Assembly: GCF_023109105.1 (NCBI RefSeq)
Contig: NZ_JALDTZ010000002.1
Span: forward strand, 40,957-104,956
Direction of reading: 5' to 3'
DNA length: 64,000 nt
Source: Streptococcus mitis
GTDB lineage: Bacteria > Bacillota > Bacilli > Lactobacillales > Streptococcaceae
Numbering within the stretch: the stretch's first letter is position 1; each line of letters opens with the position of its first letter. Shown here piece after piece: positions 1 to 8,846 of this stretch. The position numbers and the translations under genes were made by a program. The notes beneath the pieces are model-generated. The model did not search any database, had not been told where the DNA came from, and saw nothing but the letters and a program-made list of their open reading frames with translations.

Positions 1-166
1 CGAAAACATGTACTGAACCAGTATAAACAGCTGTTTCAGCAGCCACGTGCGCCTCTGGATCTTGCTCTAAAATAGCATCCAAAATCGCATCTGAAATTTG
101 GTCTGCAATCTTATCTGGATGCCCCTCAGATACAGATTCAGACGTGAATAATTTACGTTCTGACAT
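1..166 (-). CDS. metK: S-adenosylmethionine synthetase, N-terminal part (cut by window edge)
   Basis: Makes S-adenosylmethionine from methionine and ATP in the cytoplasm. Only about 55 N-terminal residues are in the window. They start [19 protein letters not shown] and continue with [12 protein letters not shown], the conserved N-terminal block of MetK. The start at 166 is supported by a strong AAGGGGGG-type ribosome binding site 8 to 10 bases upstream. That purine run is also the predicted regulatory element of the leader described at 155-407. The gene continues beyond base 1. Confidence 0.95.
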   Translation of the reverse strand, partial: MSERKLFTSESVSEGHPDKIADQISDAILDAILEQDPEAHVAAETAVYTGSVHVF

Positions 167-407
167 AAAAATGTCCCCCCCTTAAAAATAGTGTTATAGA
201 GTTACAAAGTACTGATAGGTATTTCTATAGTCTAAGAGTTACAACGCGTAAGAAATAAAAACATTTATGAAGCTAGTAAGGTGCATAGGGTGACCGCCTA
301 TAGCGGCAACCGTAGAATGACGAACGACTTTGGAACCGTCATTCTTTGCGAGTTGCGACTCGAAAGAAAAAATAGAAATTTCTACCATCTTATCGGGACT
401 ATATAAC
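155..407 (-). promoter_or_regulatory. SMK-box (SAM-III) riboswitch leader of metK
   Basis: The metK transcript has a leader of about 240 nt. Near its 5' end I see GTTATATAG-TCCCGATAAGATGGTAGAAA, which resembles the SMK core CCCGAAAGGATGG-GAAA known upstream of metK in lactic acid bacteria. Just before metK, CTATAAC can pair with the 5' GTTATA-AG to form P1, and the metK Shine-Dalgarno AAGGGGGG can pair with the upstream TCCC. SAM binding would thus hide the ribosome binding site. Between these halves lies a large insertion with its own hairpins (AGAATGACG/CGTCATTCT; GGTTGCCGC/GGCGGTCACC). Identification is by motif memory, not by a covariance model. Confidence 0.72.
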
Positions 408-413
408 TCTACC

Positions 414-442
414 ATTATACCATTTTTAGGTGCAATTTGCAG
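414..442 (-). promoter_or_regulatory. Promoter of metK (extended -10)
   Basis: On the minus strand there is CTGCAA, 17 bases, then TATAAT preceded by TGG (extended -10). The predicted transcript start is near 407, which places the SMK-like core at the very 5' end of the RNA. Confidence 0.65.
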
Positions 443-483
443 TCTATAATGTAGTGTTTCTGTATAGATAGTTCGTTCTCATA

Positions 484-514
484 AATAAAAAAAGTTGGAG
501 CTCAGTACTCCAAC
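484..514 (-). terminator. Rho-independent terminator after cshB
   Basis: Perfect 7-bp stem GTTGGAG/CTCCAAC followed on the minus strand by a run of seven T, starting 9 bases after the helicase stop. Confidence 0.85.
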
Positions 515-522
515 AATTACTA

Positions 523-1866
523 TTAAAATGTTTGGCGTTTTGCTTTACGCTCTGCACGACCGCGAGCACGACTTTCTGCACGCTTGGTTTTACGGCGTTT
601 TTCATCAACCGCCCACTGGATTTTTTTCTTATAGCCCGGTTTAACTTTTTTCTTTTTCTTTTTGACCAGACCAATCATTTCAATATCAAGCTTATCTTGC
701 TTCTTCTCACGATTGGCACGACGATCACGGTCATAAGTATCTTGAAATTCCCCGTCTTTGACCATCTTAGGAGTAAACTTGATTCCCAATTTCTCCAACT
801 CACGGATATCCGAGTCATCACTTGGCTGGTAAAGGGTAATAGCTGTACCAGCTAGACCATTTCGTCCAGTACGACCAACTCGGTGAACAAAGAAAGATAA
901 ATCTTGCGGAATGGCATCATTGATGACATGACTAACACCTTCAATATCAATTCCACGCGCTGCCAAATCTGTTGCTACAATATACTCAAAATCCAGATTT
1001 TTCACCTGATTCATGATACGCTTGCGTTCGCGAGGGGCAATATCTCCATGAATCTTTGCCACCTTCAAACCTTGAGCGGTCAGGTATGAATGTAATTCAT
1101 CAGCGCGTGTTTTAGTGTTCACAAAAATCATTGCCAAATAAGGCTGCATCAACTGAGTCAACTGGTAAATTTGAGCATTCTTATCACGTCCCTTGGTAGA
1201 AATCAACCAGTTATCAATGGTGTCAGAGATAACTGTTTTGGTCTTGATTTTCTCCATGACAGGATTTGACAAGTATTTTTTCAAGAATGGTTGCAACTTT
1301 TGTGGGATGGTTGCTGAGAAGACCATGAATTGCAAGTCTTTTGGAAGACTTCCTGCAATCTTATCAACAGTTTCTAAAAATCCCATATCCAAGGTCATGT
1401 CTGCCTCATCGACCACAAAAGTCTTAGCTTTATGAATAGCTAGGTCTCCAGATTTTACCAAATCATAAATACGACCTGGCGTCCCAATGACAATGTGTGG
1501 TTGATTACTTGCTAATTTGTCAATCTGACGGGCCTTGTCTGTTCCACCAACATAGTTAACGACACGTACTTCTACATCTGAATGAGCGGCAATCTGACGA
1601 GCTGCTTGGTAAATCTGAGTAGCCAATTCACGGCTCGGTGCCGTAATCACTGCCTGTACACTATCACTAGCTTCATCTAATTGCTGGAAAATCGGCAACA
1701 AGAAAGTATGAGTCTTACCTGAACCTGTTTTTGATTCACCGACTAGGTCACGACCTGCTAAAACAATAGGAATCAACTTGTCTTGCACCTCTGTTGGAGT
1801 TGTAAATTTTAACTCCTCCAAGGCTTCTCTAATATAGTTTTTAAATTGAAATTTCGTAAATGACAT
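523..1866 (-). CDS. cshB: DEAD-box ATP-dependent RNA helicase, CshB type
   Basis: Cytoplasmic ATP-dependent RNA helicase, probably for ribosome assembly, mRNA decay or cold adaptation. 447 aa. Visible in order: Q-motif region (FTTPTEVQ, ~21-28), Walker A SKTGSGKT (45-52), TPGR, VDEAD (~151-156), FSATIP (~184), then the second RecA domain with ATDLAARGID and HRVGRTGR. The C-terminal ~80 residues are a very basic tail with VKPGYKKK, also present in Bacillus CshB as I recall it. The start has GAGGATATT upstream and an extended -10 (TGGTATAAT) at about 1895-1900. It is a single-gene unit ended by the hairpin at 484-514. Confidence 0.9.
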   Translation of the reverse strand: MSFTKFQFKNYIREALEELKFTTPTEVQDKLIPIVLAGRDLVGESKTGSGKTHTFLLPIFQQLDEASDSVQAVITAPSRELATQIYQAARQIAAHSDVEVRVVNYVGGTDKARQIDKLASNQPHIVIGTPGRIYDLVKSGDLAIHKAKTFVVDEADMTLDMGFLETVDKIAGSLPKDLQFMVFSATIPQKLQPFLKKYLSNPVMEKIKTKTVISDTIDNWLISTKGRDKNAQIYQLTQLMQPYLAMIFVNTKTRADELHSYLTAQGLKVAKIHGDIAPRERKRIMNQVKNLDFEYIVATDLAARGIDIEGVSHVINDAIPQDLSFFVHRVGRTGRNGLAGTAITLYQPSDDSDIRELEKLGIKFTPKMVKDGEFQDTYDRDRRANREKKQDKLDIEMIGLVKKKKKKVKPGYKKKIQWAVDEKRRKTKRAESRARGRAERKAKRQTF

Positions 1867-1935
1867 AATATCCTCGATTCTATCTATCTTATCAATTATA
1901 CCATATTTTGTTCTATTTCAGTACCCTCACTTATT

Positions 1936-2052
1936 TATACTCTTCGAAAATCTCTTCAAACCACGTCAGCTTCCATCTGCAACCTCAAAGCAGTGCTTTG
2001 AGCAACCTGCGGCTAGCTTCCTAGTTTGCTCTTTGATTTTTATTGAGTATTA
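1936..2052 (+). repeat. BOX element (boxA-boxC, with boxB missing)
   Basis: Starts TATACTCTTCGAAAATC and ends TTTTTATTGAGTATTA, the conserved ends of pneumococcal BOX repeats. The middle is shortened, with only the CAAAGCAGTGCTTTG hairpin present. It lies in the intergenic region between cshB and the EEP-family gene. Confidence 0.9.
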
Positions 2053-2081
2053 GTATATTTCCAGTAGCTTCTCTAGTCAGA

Positions 2082-2118
2082 AAAAGGCTGGAACTTCATA
2101 ATTCCAACCTCTTTTCAG
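2082..2118 (-). terminator. Terminator after the EEP-family gene
   Basis: AGAGGTTGGAATTATGAAGTTCCAGCCTTTTTC on the minus strand: stem GGTTGGAA/TTCCAGCC plus a T-run, just after the stop at 2122. The plus strand also shows a T-rich side, so it may act in both directions. Confidence 0.75.
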
Positions 2119-2121
2119 TCA

Positions 2122-2937
2122 TTATTTCCAGTTTAAAATAGCATTCAAGCCATAGTGATCACTGACTTGCGGACTCTTGTTACCATCAAATACGACATGT
2201 AAATTTTCCACCTCTAACTCTTTGGTAGTAAAAACATAGTCGATTCGAAGGGGTTCAGTGTTCCCTTTCCAACCATCAATTTCTGGTGGAACAGTATAGC
2301 TACCACTTTTCTCTTGAGCAACTTCAAAGGCGTCTTGTAGGCCTAATGGACTAGCTAAAATAGCTTGGTAACCCTCCTGCCCAGCTGGATTGTTGAAATC
2401 TCCAGCTAGTAAAAGTGGCTTATTCAATTCTTTCAAGACAGCTTCAAATCGTGCCCATTCTTCTTGGAACCCTTTATCCCACCAAGAAAGGTGGACACTA
2501 GCAATTGCAAGCTCCTTATCATCTACTACAGTTTCTGCCAAGGCAACTCTACGTGTATGATAATCTGTTGGATCATCTACATCTGATACCAAAATCTCAC
2601 GCGCCTCAATAGGTGTTTTGGACAAGATAGCCACACCTTCATGGTAGCGATCATAACCGATATGGTTATAGGCCCAAGTCCAATAGTAGCTTCTTCCCTT
2701 CTCAGACAATTTTTCAACCAAAAGTCTAACATAGTGGTCTTGGTGAATTGGCTCTGCTGCAGGTAAAGCTTGATAGAAATCATTAACCTCCACCTCAGGA
2801 GAAGTAATTTCCTGATTGATTTCTTGGAAACAAATCAAATCATAATCTTTATCAAGAATATCTCGGAGCAAGAGCTGGAATTTTTCTTCTGCTTCTTTCT
2901 CCATCCAACTGTGGGTATTGAGTGTTAAAAATTTCAT
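2122..2937 (-). CDS. Endonuclease/exonuclease/phosphatase (EEP) family protein
   Basis: 271 aa. Member of the metal-dependent EEP hydrolase fold (DNase I, exonuclease III, sphingomyelinase, inositol phosphatase). Family residues seen: LTLNTHSW near the N-terminus, CFQEIN (metal-binding Glu, ~57), HLSWWDKG (~149), AGDFNNP (~178-184) and C-terminal SDHYGLN (~260) with the catalytic His. No signal peptide, so it acts in the cytoplasm. The substrate cannot be told from sequence. It follows the PTS gene on the same strand after 51 bases with its own GGAG ribosome binding site, and a weak hairpin separates the two. Confidence 0.85.
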   Translation of the reverse strand: MKFLTLNTHSWMEKEAEEKFQLLLRDILDKDYDLICFQEINQEITSPEVEVNDFYQALPAAEPIHQDHYVRLLVEKLSEKGRSYYWTWAYNHIGYDRYHEGVAILSKTPIEAREILVSDVDDPTDYHTRRVALAETVVDDKELAIASVHLSWWDKGFQEEWARFEAVLKELNKPLLLAGDFNNPAGQEGYQAILASPLGLQDAFEVAQEKSGSYTVPPEIDGWKGNTEPLRIDYVFTTKELEVENLHVVFDGNKSPQVSDHYGLNAILNWK

Positions 2938-2948
2938 GATTTTCTCCT

Positions 2949-2984
2949 AAAACAAGAGGTTGGAAAACAGCTTCCAACCTCAAG
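2949..2984 (-). terminator. Hairpin between the glucose PTS and the EEP gene
   Basis: AGGTTGGAA/TTCCAACCT, a perfect 9-bp stem with loop GCTGTT, followed by CTTGTTTT on the minus strand. The T-run is weak, so termination may be partial and allow read-through into the EEP gene. Confidence 0.6.
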
Positions 2985-2988
2985 TATA

Positions 2989-5172
2989 TTACAATTCTAC
3001 TTTTGCAACTGCTGTTTTCGCTGCAAGAGAACCTGTTTGTTCTAATTTAACTGATTTAATAGCTTCAGCATTTGTGAAGACAACCACTGTTGAAGTTTCA
3101 CGACCTGCTGCACGGATAGCATCCAAGTCAGCTGTGACAAGAAGATCACCTGCTGCAACTTTTTGTCCTTCAGCTACATGAACTATAAATGGTTTTCCTT
3201 CAAGACTTACTGTATCCAAACCAATGTGAACCAGTACTTCAAGACCTGCTTCAGTCACAAGACCAAGAGCATGTTTTGTAGGGAAGATGCTTGATACAGT
3301 ACCTGAAACTGGAGATACAATATTTCCATTTGCAGGTTCTACAGCAAATCCATCACCCATCATTTTTTGAGCAAATACTGGATCTTTTACTTGTTCCAAA
3401 GCAACAACTTGGCCATCAGCTACTGAGTAAACTTCCTCAGTAAGACCTTTGAATTGAACAGTGTTTTGTTGCGCTTCTGTCATTTGACTTGGAAGAGTTT
3501 CAGGAATGATTTCACCTGAATCAAGGATATCTTGGATATCAGATTTCAATACGTCTGCTTTTGGACCGTAGATAGCTTGAACTCCTTGTCCTTTCATGAC
3601 AAGACCCATAGCTCCTTCTGCTTTCCATTGCTCTGCATTTCCTACTTTATCTGCATCTTTAACAGTTACACGAAGACGAGTCATACATGCATCAACATCA
3701 ACGATGTTTGCACGTCCACCAAGAAGGTTGATAATGTTTACAGCTTGAGAACCTGCTGCAACTTTCACTTCACTGCTAGCTCCTTCTGAAGCTCCTTCAG
3801 CAGTTTCATAGTTTCCGTTACGTCCTGGAGTTGCGTAGTTGAATTTTTGAATCATGAAGTTTGCGATAAAGTACATGATTACAGCAAAGAGAACAGTTAC
3901 CCAGATAAAGTTAACGATATCCATACCAATACCAGCATTAATTGCTAGTGGTGTACGAGTCAAGAATTCAATTGAACCGAATGAGTGGACACGTAGGTTT
4001 ACTACGTCAGCCATAGCGAAGGCAGCACCTTGAACAAGTGAGTAAACAAGATACATAGGTGTTGCTACAAACATGAACATGTATTCGATTGGTTCAGTAA
4101 CCCCTGTCAAGAATGTTGCAAGAGCTGTTGCAATCATCATACCTTTATATTGATGTTTCTTATCAGCATCGACATTACGGTAGATAGCCACGATCACACC
4201 CATCAAGATACCGAATGAACCGATCATTTGTCCAACTTTGAAACGAGCTGGGTGAACAGTATCTAACAATTGTTGGTAGTGACTTGCATCTGTACCTTTA
4301 AGGTTAACAAGGTCTGTTACCCATGCAAGCCATAGTGGGTCTTGACCAAATACTTGAGTACCTTTAGCTGCACCAGTTAAAATGTCATAAGTACCACCAA
4401 GAGCTGTGTAGTTCATTGGGATAGTCAACATATGGTGAAGACCAAATGGCAAGAGCAAACGTTCCAAAGTACCAAACAAGAATGGTGCAAGGATTGGTGC
4501 AGTTTCTTGTGAGTTGGCAATCCAGATACCAAAGCTATTGATACCTGTTTGAACTACTGGCCAGAAAGCAGCAAGTAGAATTGCAGCGATTGCTGAACGA
4601 AGAATAACAACAAACGGTACAAAACGTTTTCCGTTAAAGAATGAAAGTGCGTCTGGAAGTTTACGGTAGTTGTAGTATTTGTTATAGGCAGTTGCCCCTA
4701 CAAAACCTGAGATAATCCCTACGAATACACCCATGTTAAGGGCTGGTGCTTCAAGAACACTGATAAAGTAATCAGCAACTTTGATTGAACCACCAAAGAA
4801 AGTAGTTACCATAGCATCTGGATTTTTCAACATATCGCCTGATACACCAAAGATTGTACCAGTGATACGGTTAATCAAGATGAAGGCAAGACCAGCGGCG
4901 AAAGCACCACCAGCACGTTCTTTAGCCCAGCTTCCTCCAATTGCTAGGGCAAACAAAATGTGAAGGTTACCGATAACCCCCCAACCAATTTGCTCAAGAA
5001 TTCCACCTGTAACTACAAGTGGTGCAAAGGTTGGGTTAATCATCACAAGTGACTTACCGATTGAAATCATCAAACCAGCAGCCGGCATAACAGCGATAAC
5101 CACCATCAAAGCCTTACCGAATTTTTGCCAAAACTCGAAAGACAAGACATTTTTGAATGTATCTTTCATCAT
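2989..5172 (-). CDS. ptsG: PTS glucose-type transporter subunit IICBA
   Basis: Single-polypeptide phosphotransferase permease, 727 aa, that takes up and phosphorylates a hexose (probably glucose) at the membrane. Domain order is IIC (~1-440, about ten membrane segments, with GVTEPIEYMF near ~365), then IIB (~485-565) with the phospho-cysteine site DACMTRLRV, then IIA (~590-727) with the phospho-histidine site LVHIGLDTV. Start at 5172 has GGAG upstream. A strong cre site in its leader shows CcpA control, as expected for a preferred-sugar PTS. Substrate is inferred from family and from the pneumococcal equivalent. Confidence 0.9.
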   Translation of the reverse strand: MMKDTFKNVLSFEFWQKFGKALMVVIAVMPAAGLMISIGKSLVMINPTFAPLVVTGGILEQIGWGVIGNLHILFALAIGGSWAKERAGGAFAAGLAFILINRITGTIFGVSGDMLKNPDAMVTTFFGGSIKVADYFISVLEAPALNMGVFVGIISGFVGATAYNKYYNYRKLPDALSFFNGKRFVPFVVILRSAIAAILLAAFWPVVQTGINSFGIWIANSQETAPILAPFLFGTLERLLLPFGLHHMLTIPMNYTALGGTYDILTGAAKGTQVFGQDPLWLAWVTDLVNLKGTDASHYQQLLDTVHPARFKVGQMIGSFGILMGVIVAIYRNVDADKKHQYKGMMIATALATFLTGVTEPIEYMFMFVATPMYLVYSLVQGAAFAMADVVNLRVHSFGSIEFLTRTPLAINAGIGMDIVNFIWVTVLFAVIMYFIANFMIQKFNYATPGRNGNYETAEGASEGASSEVKVAAGSQAVNIINLLGGRANIVDVDACMTRLRVTVKDADKVGNAEQWKAEGAMGLVMKGQGVQAIYGPKADVLKSDIQDILDSGEIIPETLPSQMTEAQQNTVQFKGLTEEVYSVADGQVVALEQVKDPVFAQKMMGDGFAVEPANGNIVSPVSGTVSSIFPTKHALGLVTEAGLEVLVHIGLDTVSLEGKPFIVHVAEGQKVAAGDLLVTADLDAIRAAGRETSTVVVFTNAEAIKSVKLEQTGSLAAKTAVAKVEL

Positions 5173-5196
5173 TCAAATCTCCTTTATTTTTATTTA

Positions 5197-5222
5197 GGCA
5201 AACGTTTTACGAAAACGTTTGC
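5197..5222 (-). promoter_or_regulatory. cre site (CcpA operator) in the PTS leader
   Basis: GCAAACGTTTTCGTAAAACGTTTGC is a long near-perfect palindrome containing AAACGTTT half sites. It lies about 10 to 35 bases downstream of the predicted start of transcription, a roadblock position. Confidence 0.8.
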
Positions 5223-5238
5223 ACTTAACTATGTATTA

Positions 5239-5266
5239 ATTATACCACTTTATTTTTTTTTGTAAA
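5239..5266 (-). promoter_or_regulatory. Promoter of the PTS gene
   Basis: Minus strand TTTACA, 16 bases, TATAAT with an extended TGG before the -10 hexamer. Confidence 0.65.
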
Positions 5267-5310
5267 GGCTTTTATAAAAAAAAGTACACTTTTTCTAAAA
5301 TTTTTGTAGC

Positions 5311-5334
5311 AAAAAAGGAGATATTAAAATCTCC
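5311..5334 (-). terminator. Terminator of the prfB-ftsE-ftsX operon
   Basis: GGAGAT/ATCTCC stem followed by TTTTTT on the minus strand, 23 bases after the ftsX stop. Confidence 0.85.
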
Positions 5335-5356
5335 TCAAATATACTTCTATTTTATT

Positions 5357-6283
5357 TTAGATTTTCAGGAATCGGCGCATTGAAATTCCTGAACCAAGTG
5401 AACCGATACAGATTCCAATGACGAACAAGAGACCAATCATCAATGGGATAAAGGTATCCGGTGTAATCAACGATAGATTTTGTCCAACCAAAGATGGGTT
5501 AACAGATTGGAATACTCGGTTATAGACAAAGTAAACCAAAACTGATGGAAGGGTTGCTCCAAACAAACCAATGAAGGCACCTTCAAGCAAGAATGGTCCG
5601 CGGATATATCCATTCTTAGCACCTACTAAACGCATAATTTGAATTTCACGACTGCGTGAAATAATGGTGATACGAATAGTATTAGAAATCAAGAACACTG
5701 CAATGAAAATCAATAATCCCGCGATAGCTAGTCCCCAGACACGAATAAATGAGGCTAACTTAAACAAGCGTTCTGTATTAGCACCACCATCTTGAACTTC
5801 TGACACACCTTCAATTTTTTTAGCTTCTTCCGCTACTGTCTTTACATCACTTGGTGTATTGGTATCAACGATATAGGCATCATAGAGAGGATTGGCATCC
5901 CCTTCAAAGATTTTCCAGTTGTCCCCCATTGTCTCGGTTAATTTTTCATATTGTTCTTCTTTACTTGAAAACGTAACACTTTTAACAGTTGACATACCTT
6001 TTAAAGCATCGTATACCTTATGGTAGTCGTTATTTGTAACAGTCTGACCTTCTTTTTCAATCGTCTCACTATTATCAGCTACATCCTTACGAATGTATAC
6101 CATTACTCGGACATTATTTTCAATATCTGTAGCTAGTTTAGCCGTATTAAAGATAACAGATGCAAATATTGCAACCAAGGTCAAAGTAATCATAACTGAA
6201 CTGACAGCAGCTACTGTCATCCAGCCATTTCGTTTCAAACTTTTTAATGATTCAAATAAATGACGAAAAAATCTACTAATCAT
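5357..6283 (-). CDS. ftsX: Cell division ABC transporter permease FtsX
   Basis: Membrane partner of FtsE; in streptococci the FtsEX complex activates the septal peptidoglycan hydrolase PcsB. 308 aa from the chosen start MISRFFRHLF. The frame is open 10 codons further up, but AAGGAG sits at the right distance only for this ATG. There is one N-terminal membrane segment (~20-45), a large extracellular domain (~50-170), then three membrane segments in the last ~130 residues, the FtsX layout. The first codons overlap the end of ftsE by 8 bases, indicating translational coupling. Sequence looks somewhat diverged from pneumococcal FtsX as I remember it. Confidence 0.95.
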   Translation of the reverse strand: MISRFFRHLFESLKSLKRNGWMTVAAVSSVMITLTLVAIFASVIFNTAKLATDIENNVRVMVYIRKDVADNSETIEKEGQTVTNNDYHKVYDALKGMSTVKSVTFSSKEEQYEKLTETMGDNWKIFEGDANPLYDAYIVDTNTPSDVKTVAEEAKKIEGVSEVQDGGANTERLFKLASFIRVWGLAIAGLLIFIAVFLISNTIRITIISRSREIQIMRLVGAKNGYIRGPFLLEGAFIGLFGATLPSVLVYFVYNRVFQSVNPSLVGQNLSLITPDTFIPLMIGLLFVIGICIGSLGSGISMRRFLKI

Positions 6284-6968
6284 CGTATCCATATTCTCCT
6301 TTAGCTTCGTCACGAACTACACGACCATTTTCAATGGCAATGACACGGTGGCGCAAGGTATTTACAATCTGACTGTTGTGGGTAGCCATCAAGACAGTTG
6401 TACCTTGGAGATTGATGCGTTCCAACAAATTCATGATTTCCCATGAATTATCTGGGTCCAAGTTTCCTGTTGGTTCATCAGCTATTAATACTTTGGGATT
6501 GTTTACAATAGCACGCGCAATCGCAATCCGTTGTTGCTCTCCCCCCGAAAGTTCATTTGGGAAAGAACGAACCTTATGCTTCAATCCAACCAAGTCTAAG
6601 ACTTCCATAACCCGTTTTTTGATATTACGGCGACTTTCTCCAATTACCTCCATTGCATAAGCAATATTTTCATAAACAGTTTTCTTTGGTAACAGTTTAT
6701 AATCTTGGAAGACAACCCCAACACTACGACGTAGGAGAGGGACATCTTTCTTCTTAATTTTAACCAGATTAAAACCAGCTACAGTTAAGCTTCCTTTTTC
6801 GATTTTTACTTCGCGGTATAAAGCTCTAATGAATGTTGACTTCCCTGCTCCTGAAGGACCTACGATATAAGCAAATTCCCCCGGTTGAACGCTGACCGAA
6901 ACACCGCGTAGGGCAGTCGTTCCATTGTCGTATTTTTTGACGACATCTCTCATTTCAATGATTGACAT
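6276..6968 (-). CDS. ftsE: Cell division ATP-binding protein FtsE
   Basis: ATPase of the FtsEX complex, 230 aa, cytoplasmic face of the membrane. Walker A GPSGAGKS (~38-45), signature LSGGEQQR (~141), Walker B VLIADEPTGNLD (~160), switch His in MATHNSQ. Start preceded by AAAGGAACTCAC. It lies 17 bases after prfB and overlaps ftsX. ATP hydrolysis would drive the conformational change of FtsX that controls PcsB at the septum. Confidence 0.96.
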   Translation of the reverse strand: MSIIEMRDVVKKYDNGTTALRGVSVSVQPGEFAYIVGPSGAGKSTFIRALYREVKIEKGSLTVAGFNLVKIKKKDVPLLRRSVGVVFQDYKLLPKKTVYENIAYAMEVIGESRRNIKKRVMEVLDLVGLKHKVRSFPNELSGGEQQRIAIARAIVNNPKVLIADEPTGNLDPDNSWEIMNLLERINLQGTTVLMATHNSQIVNTLRHRVIAIENGRVVRDEAKGEYGYDD

Positions 6969-6985
6969 GTGAGTTCCTTTCTATG

Positions 6986-8081
6986 TTAGCTGATGCGCCA
7001 CTTGAGATAGGCATCAATGAAACCATCTAGGTCTCCATCCATAACTTTATCTACCTGAGCAACCTCAAAGCTAGTTCGGTGATCTTTTACCATAGTATAT
7101 GGCGTGAAAACATAAGAACGGATTTGACTTCCCCATGTGATTTCTTTTTTCTCACCCTTGAGGGAATCTACCTCCGCGGCTTTCTTCTCTTGCTCCATTT
7201 GATAGAGCTTGGCCTGCAACATCTTCATAGCTCGATCTCTATTTCCATACTGGGTACGATCCACTGTTGATTGGACAACAATTCCAGTTGGAATGTGAGT
7301 TAAACGTACACCTGTTGAAACCTTGTTGACGTTTTGTCCACCGGCACCACCTGAACGGAAGGTATCCATCTTGATGTCATCTTCTCGGATTTCCACTTCA
7401 ATGGTATCGTCCAACTCAGGCATCACTTCTACAGATGTGAAAGAGGTATGACGACGTTTGGCAGAGTCAAATGGTGAGATTCGCACCAAGCGGTGAACAC
7501 CCATTTCTGACTTGAGAAGGCCATAGGCATTAGGGCCTTCAAATGATAGAGTTACCGACTTAATACCAGCTTCATCTCCTGCTTGGTAATCCAAAACTTC
7601 TACTTTAAAGCCTTTAGCATTTCCATAGCGAGTGTACATACGAAGCAACATATCACCCCAATCCTGAGCCTCTGTACCACCGGAGCCTGGATGGATTTCC
7701 AAGATGGCATTATTGTGGTCATAAGGTTCTGACAAGAGAAGGGTCATCTCGTAACTGGTCATCATCTTATCAAGCTCTGACAACTGTTCAACCAGCTCTT
7801 CATGCACTGACTCATCTTCAGCTAAAAAGTCTAATAAAATTTCAACTTCATCCTGCAACTCTTCCATTTTGTGGAAGGTGTTATAGGTGTTTTTTAATTC
7901 ATTTAATTCTTGCGACGTTTTTTGGGCCGCGATATTATCGTTCCAAAAATCAGGTTCTGTCATCTTATTTTCCAAGATGGCAATCTCTTCCTCTAGACCT
8001 TCGAGGTCAAAGAGACCCCCTGAAAGAAGCTAATTTTTCACGATTTGCGTCAATTTTCTGACGAATTTCTGAAATGTCCAT
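6986..8081 (-). CDS. prfB: Peptide chain release factor 2, with programmed +1 frameshift
   Basis: Terminates translation at UGA and UAA. The real gene is two frames: 24 codons from ATG at 8081 ([20 protein letters not shown]) to CTT, then in-frame TGA at 8009-8007. A +1 shift at CTT-TGA-C continues as [12 protein letters not shown] to the stop at 6986, giving about 364 aa. AGGGGG six bases before the slip site is the internal Shine-Dalgarno that drives the shift in most bacteria. The catalytic GGQ is in [11 protein letters not shown]. Low RF2 lets the ribosome shift and make more RF2. First gene of the operon with ftsE and ftsX. Confidence 0.96.
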
Positions 8082-8161
8082 AAATACTCCTTTTTTGTAT
8101 CATTTTATTATACCATATTCTATCATTTCTTTCCATCTTTTGCTCTAATCCATTATTAGAC

Positions 8162-8184
8162 ATAAAAAGAAGCCTTTCGGCTTC
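8162..8184 (-). terminator. Terminator of the CBS-domain gene
   Basis: GAAGCC/GGCTTC stem with loop GAAA followed by TTTTTATG on the minus strand. Confidence 0.85.
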
Positions 8185-8189
8185 CCTTC

Positions 8190-8846
8190 TTACAAGACTT
8201 TTGCTGAAGTACGAGTGATTTCTTCGACTTGAATATTCTCTGATTCAAATTTTTGCTTTAAGGATGACAAATCAACTGAACCATCAATTTGAACTTCGAT
8301 AATCACCTTACCATCTTTTCGTGGGATATTGACTGTATGGGAAATATTCAAATTTTCTTCTACAATCAAAGAAACAATCTTTCCGAGTACACCAACTTCA
8401 TCTTCTGTAACAAAGCGCACACGAATTCCTTCTTCACCGTAACCAGCAATTTCAAGAAAGGCTTGGAAAACGTCACGGTCTGTAATAACACCATAGACTT
8501 GATGGTTATCTACGACAGGAAGAATACCAATCTTGTTCTTTAACATCAGATAAGTTGCATCTTCTAGACTAGCATAACCTGAAACAGTAACAACGTCACG
8601 AATCATGACATCTTTTACTTTGGTCTTATTTAGAAGATAGTTCATCTCATAGATAGAAAGACTTGTTGCTTTTGATGGACTAGCTTGCGCAATTGTTCCT
8701 TCAGTTACCAAACCAACCAATTGATCATTTTCGATAACAGGCAAGCGGTGCAACCCTTGCTCTCTCATCAAATCTGCTGCATGAGATACTGTTGTATCTG
8801 GACTAATGTACACTACCTTGCGGGTCATAAAATCTTTAACTGCCAT
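8190..8846 (-). CDS. CBS domain pair plus ACT domain protein (AcuB-like)
   Basis: 218 aa soluble protein. The first ~135 residues hold two CBS motifs (MTRKVVYISPDTTVSHAA; MIRDVVTVSGYASLEDA), which bind adenosyl nucleotides in this family. The last ~75 residues (VRFVTEDEVGVLGKIVSLI) look like an ACT ligand-binding domain. The same architecture occurs in AcuB of Bacillus, named for acetoin utilisation, but no acetoin genes are next to it. GGAG lies before the start. Single gene with its own terminator. It stands upstream of prfB on the same strand and downstream of the liv operon. Likely a small-molecule sensor; target unknown. Confidence 0.8.
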   Translation of the reverse strand: MAVKDFMTRKVVYISPDTTVSHAADLMREQGLHRLPVIENDQLVGLVTEGTIAQASPSKATSLSIYEMNYLLNKTKVKDVMIRDVVTVSGYASLEDATYLMLKNKIGILPVVDNHQVYGVITDRDVFQAFLEIAGYGEEGIRVRFVTEDEVGVLGKIVSLIVEENLNISHTVNIPRKDGKVIIEVQIDGSVDLSSLKQKFESENIQVEEITRTSAKVL

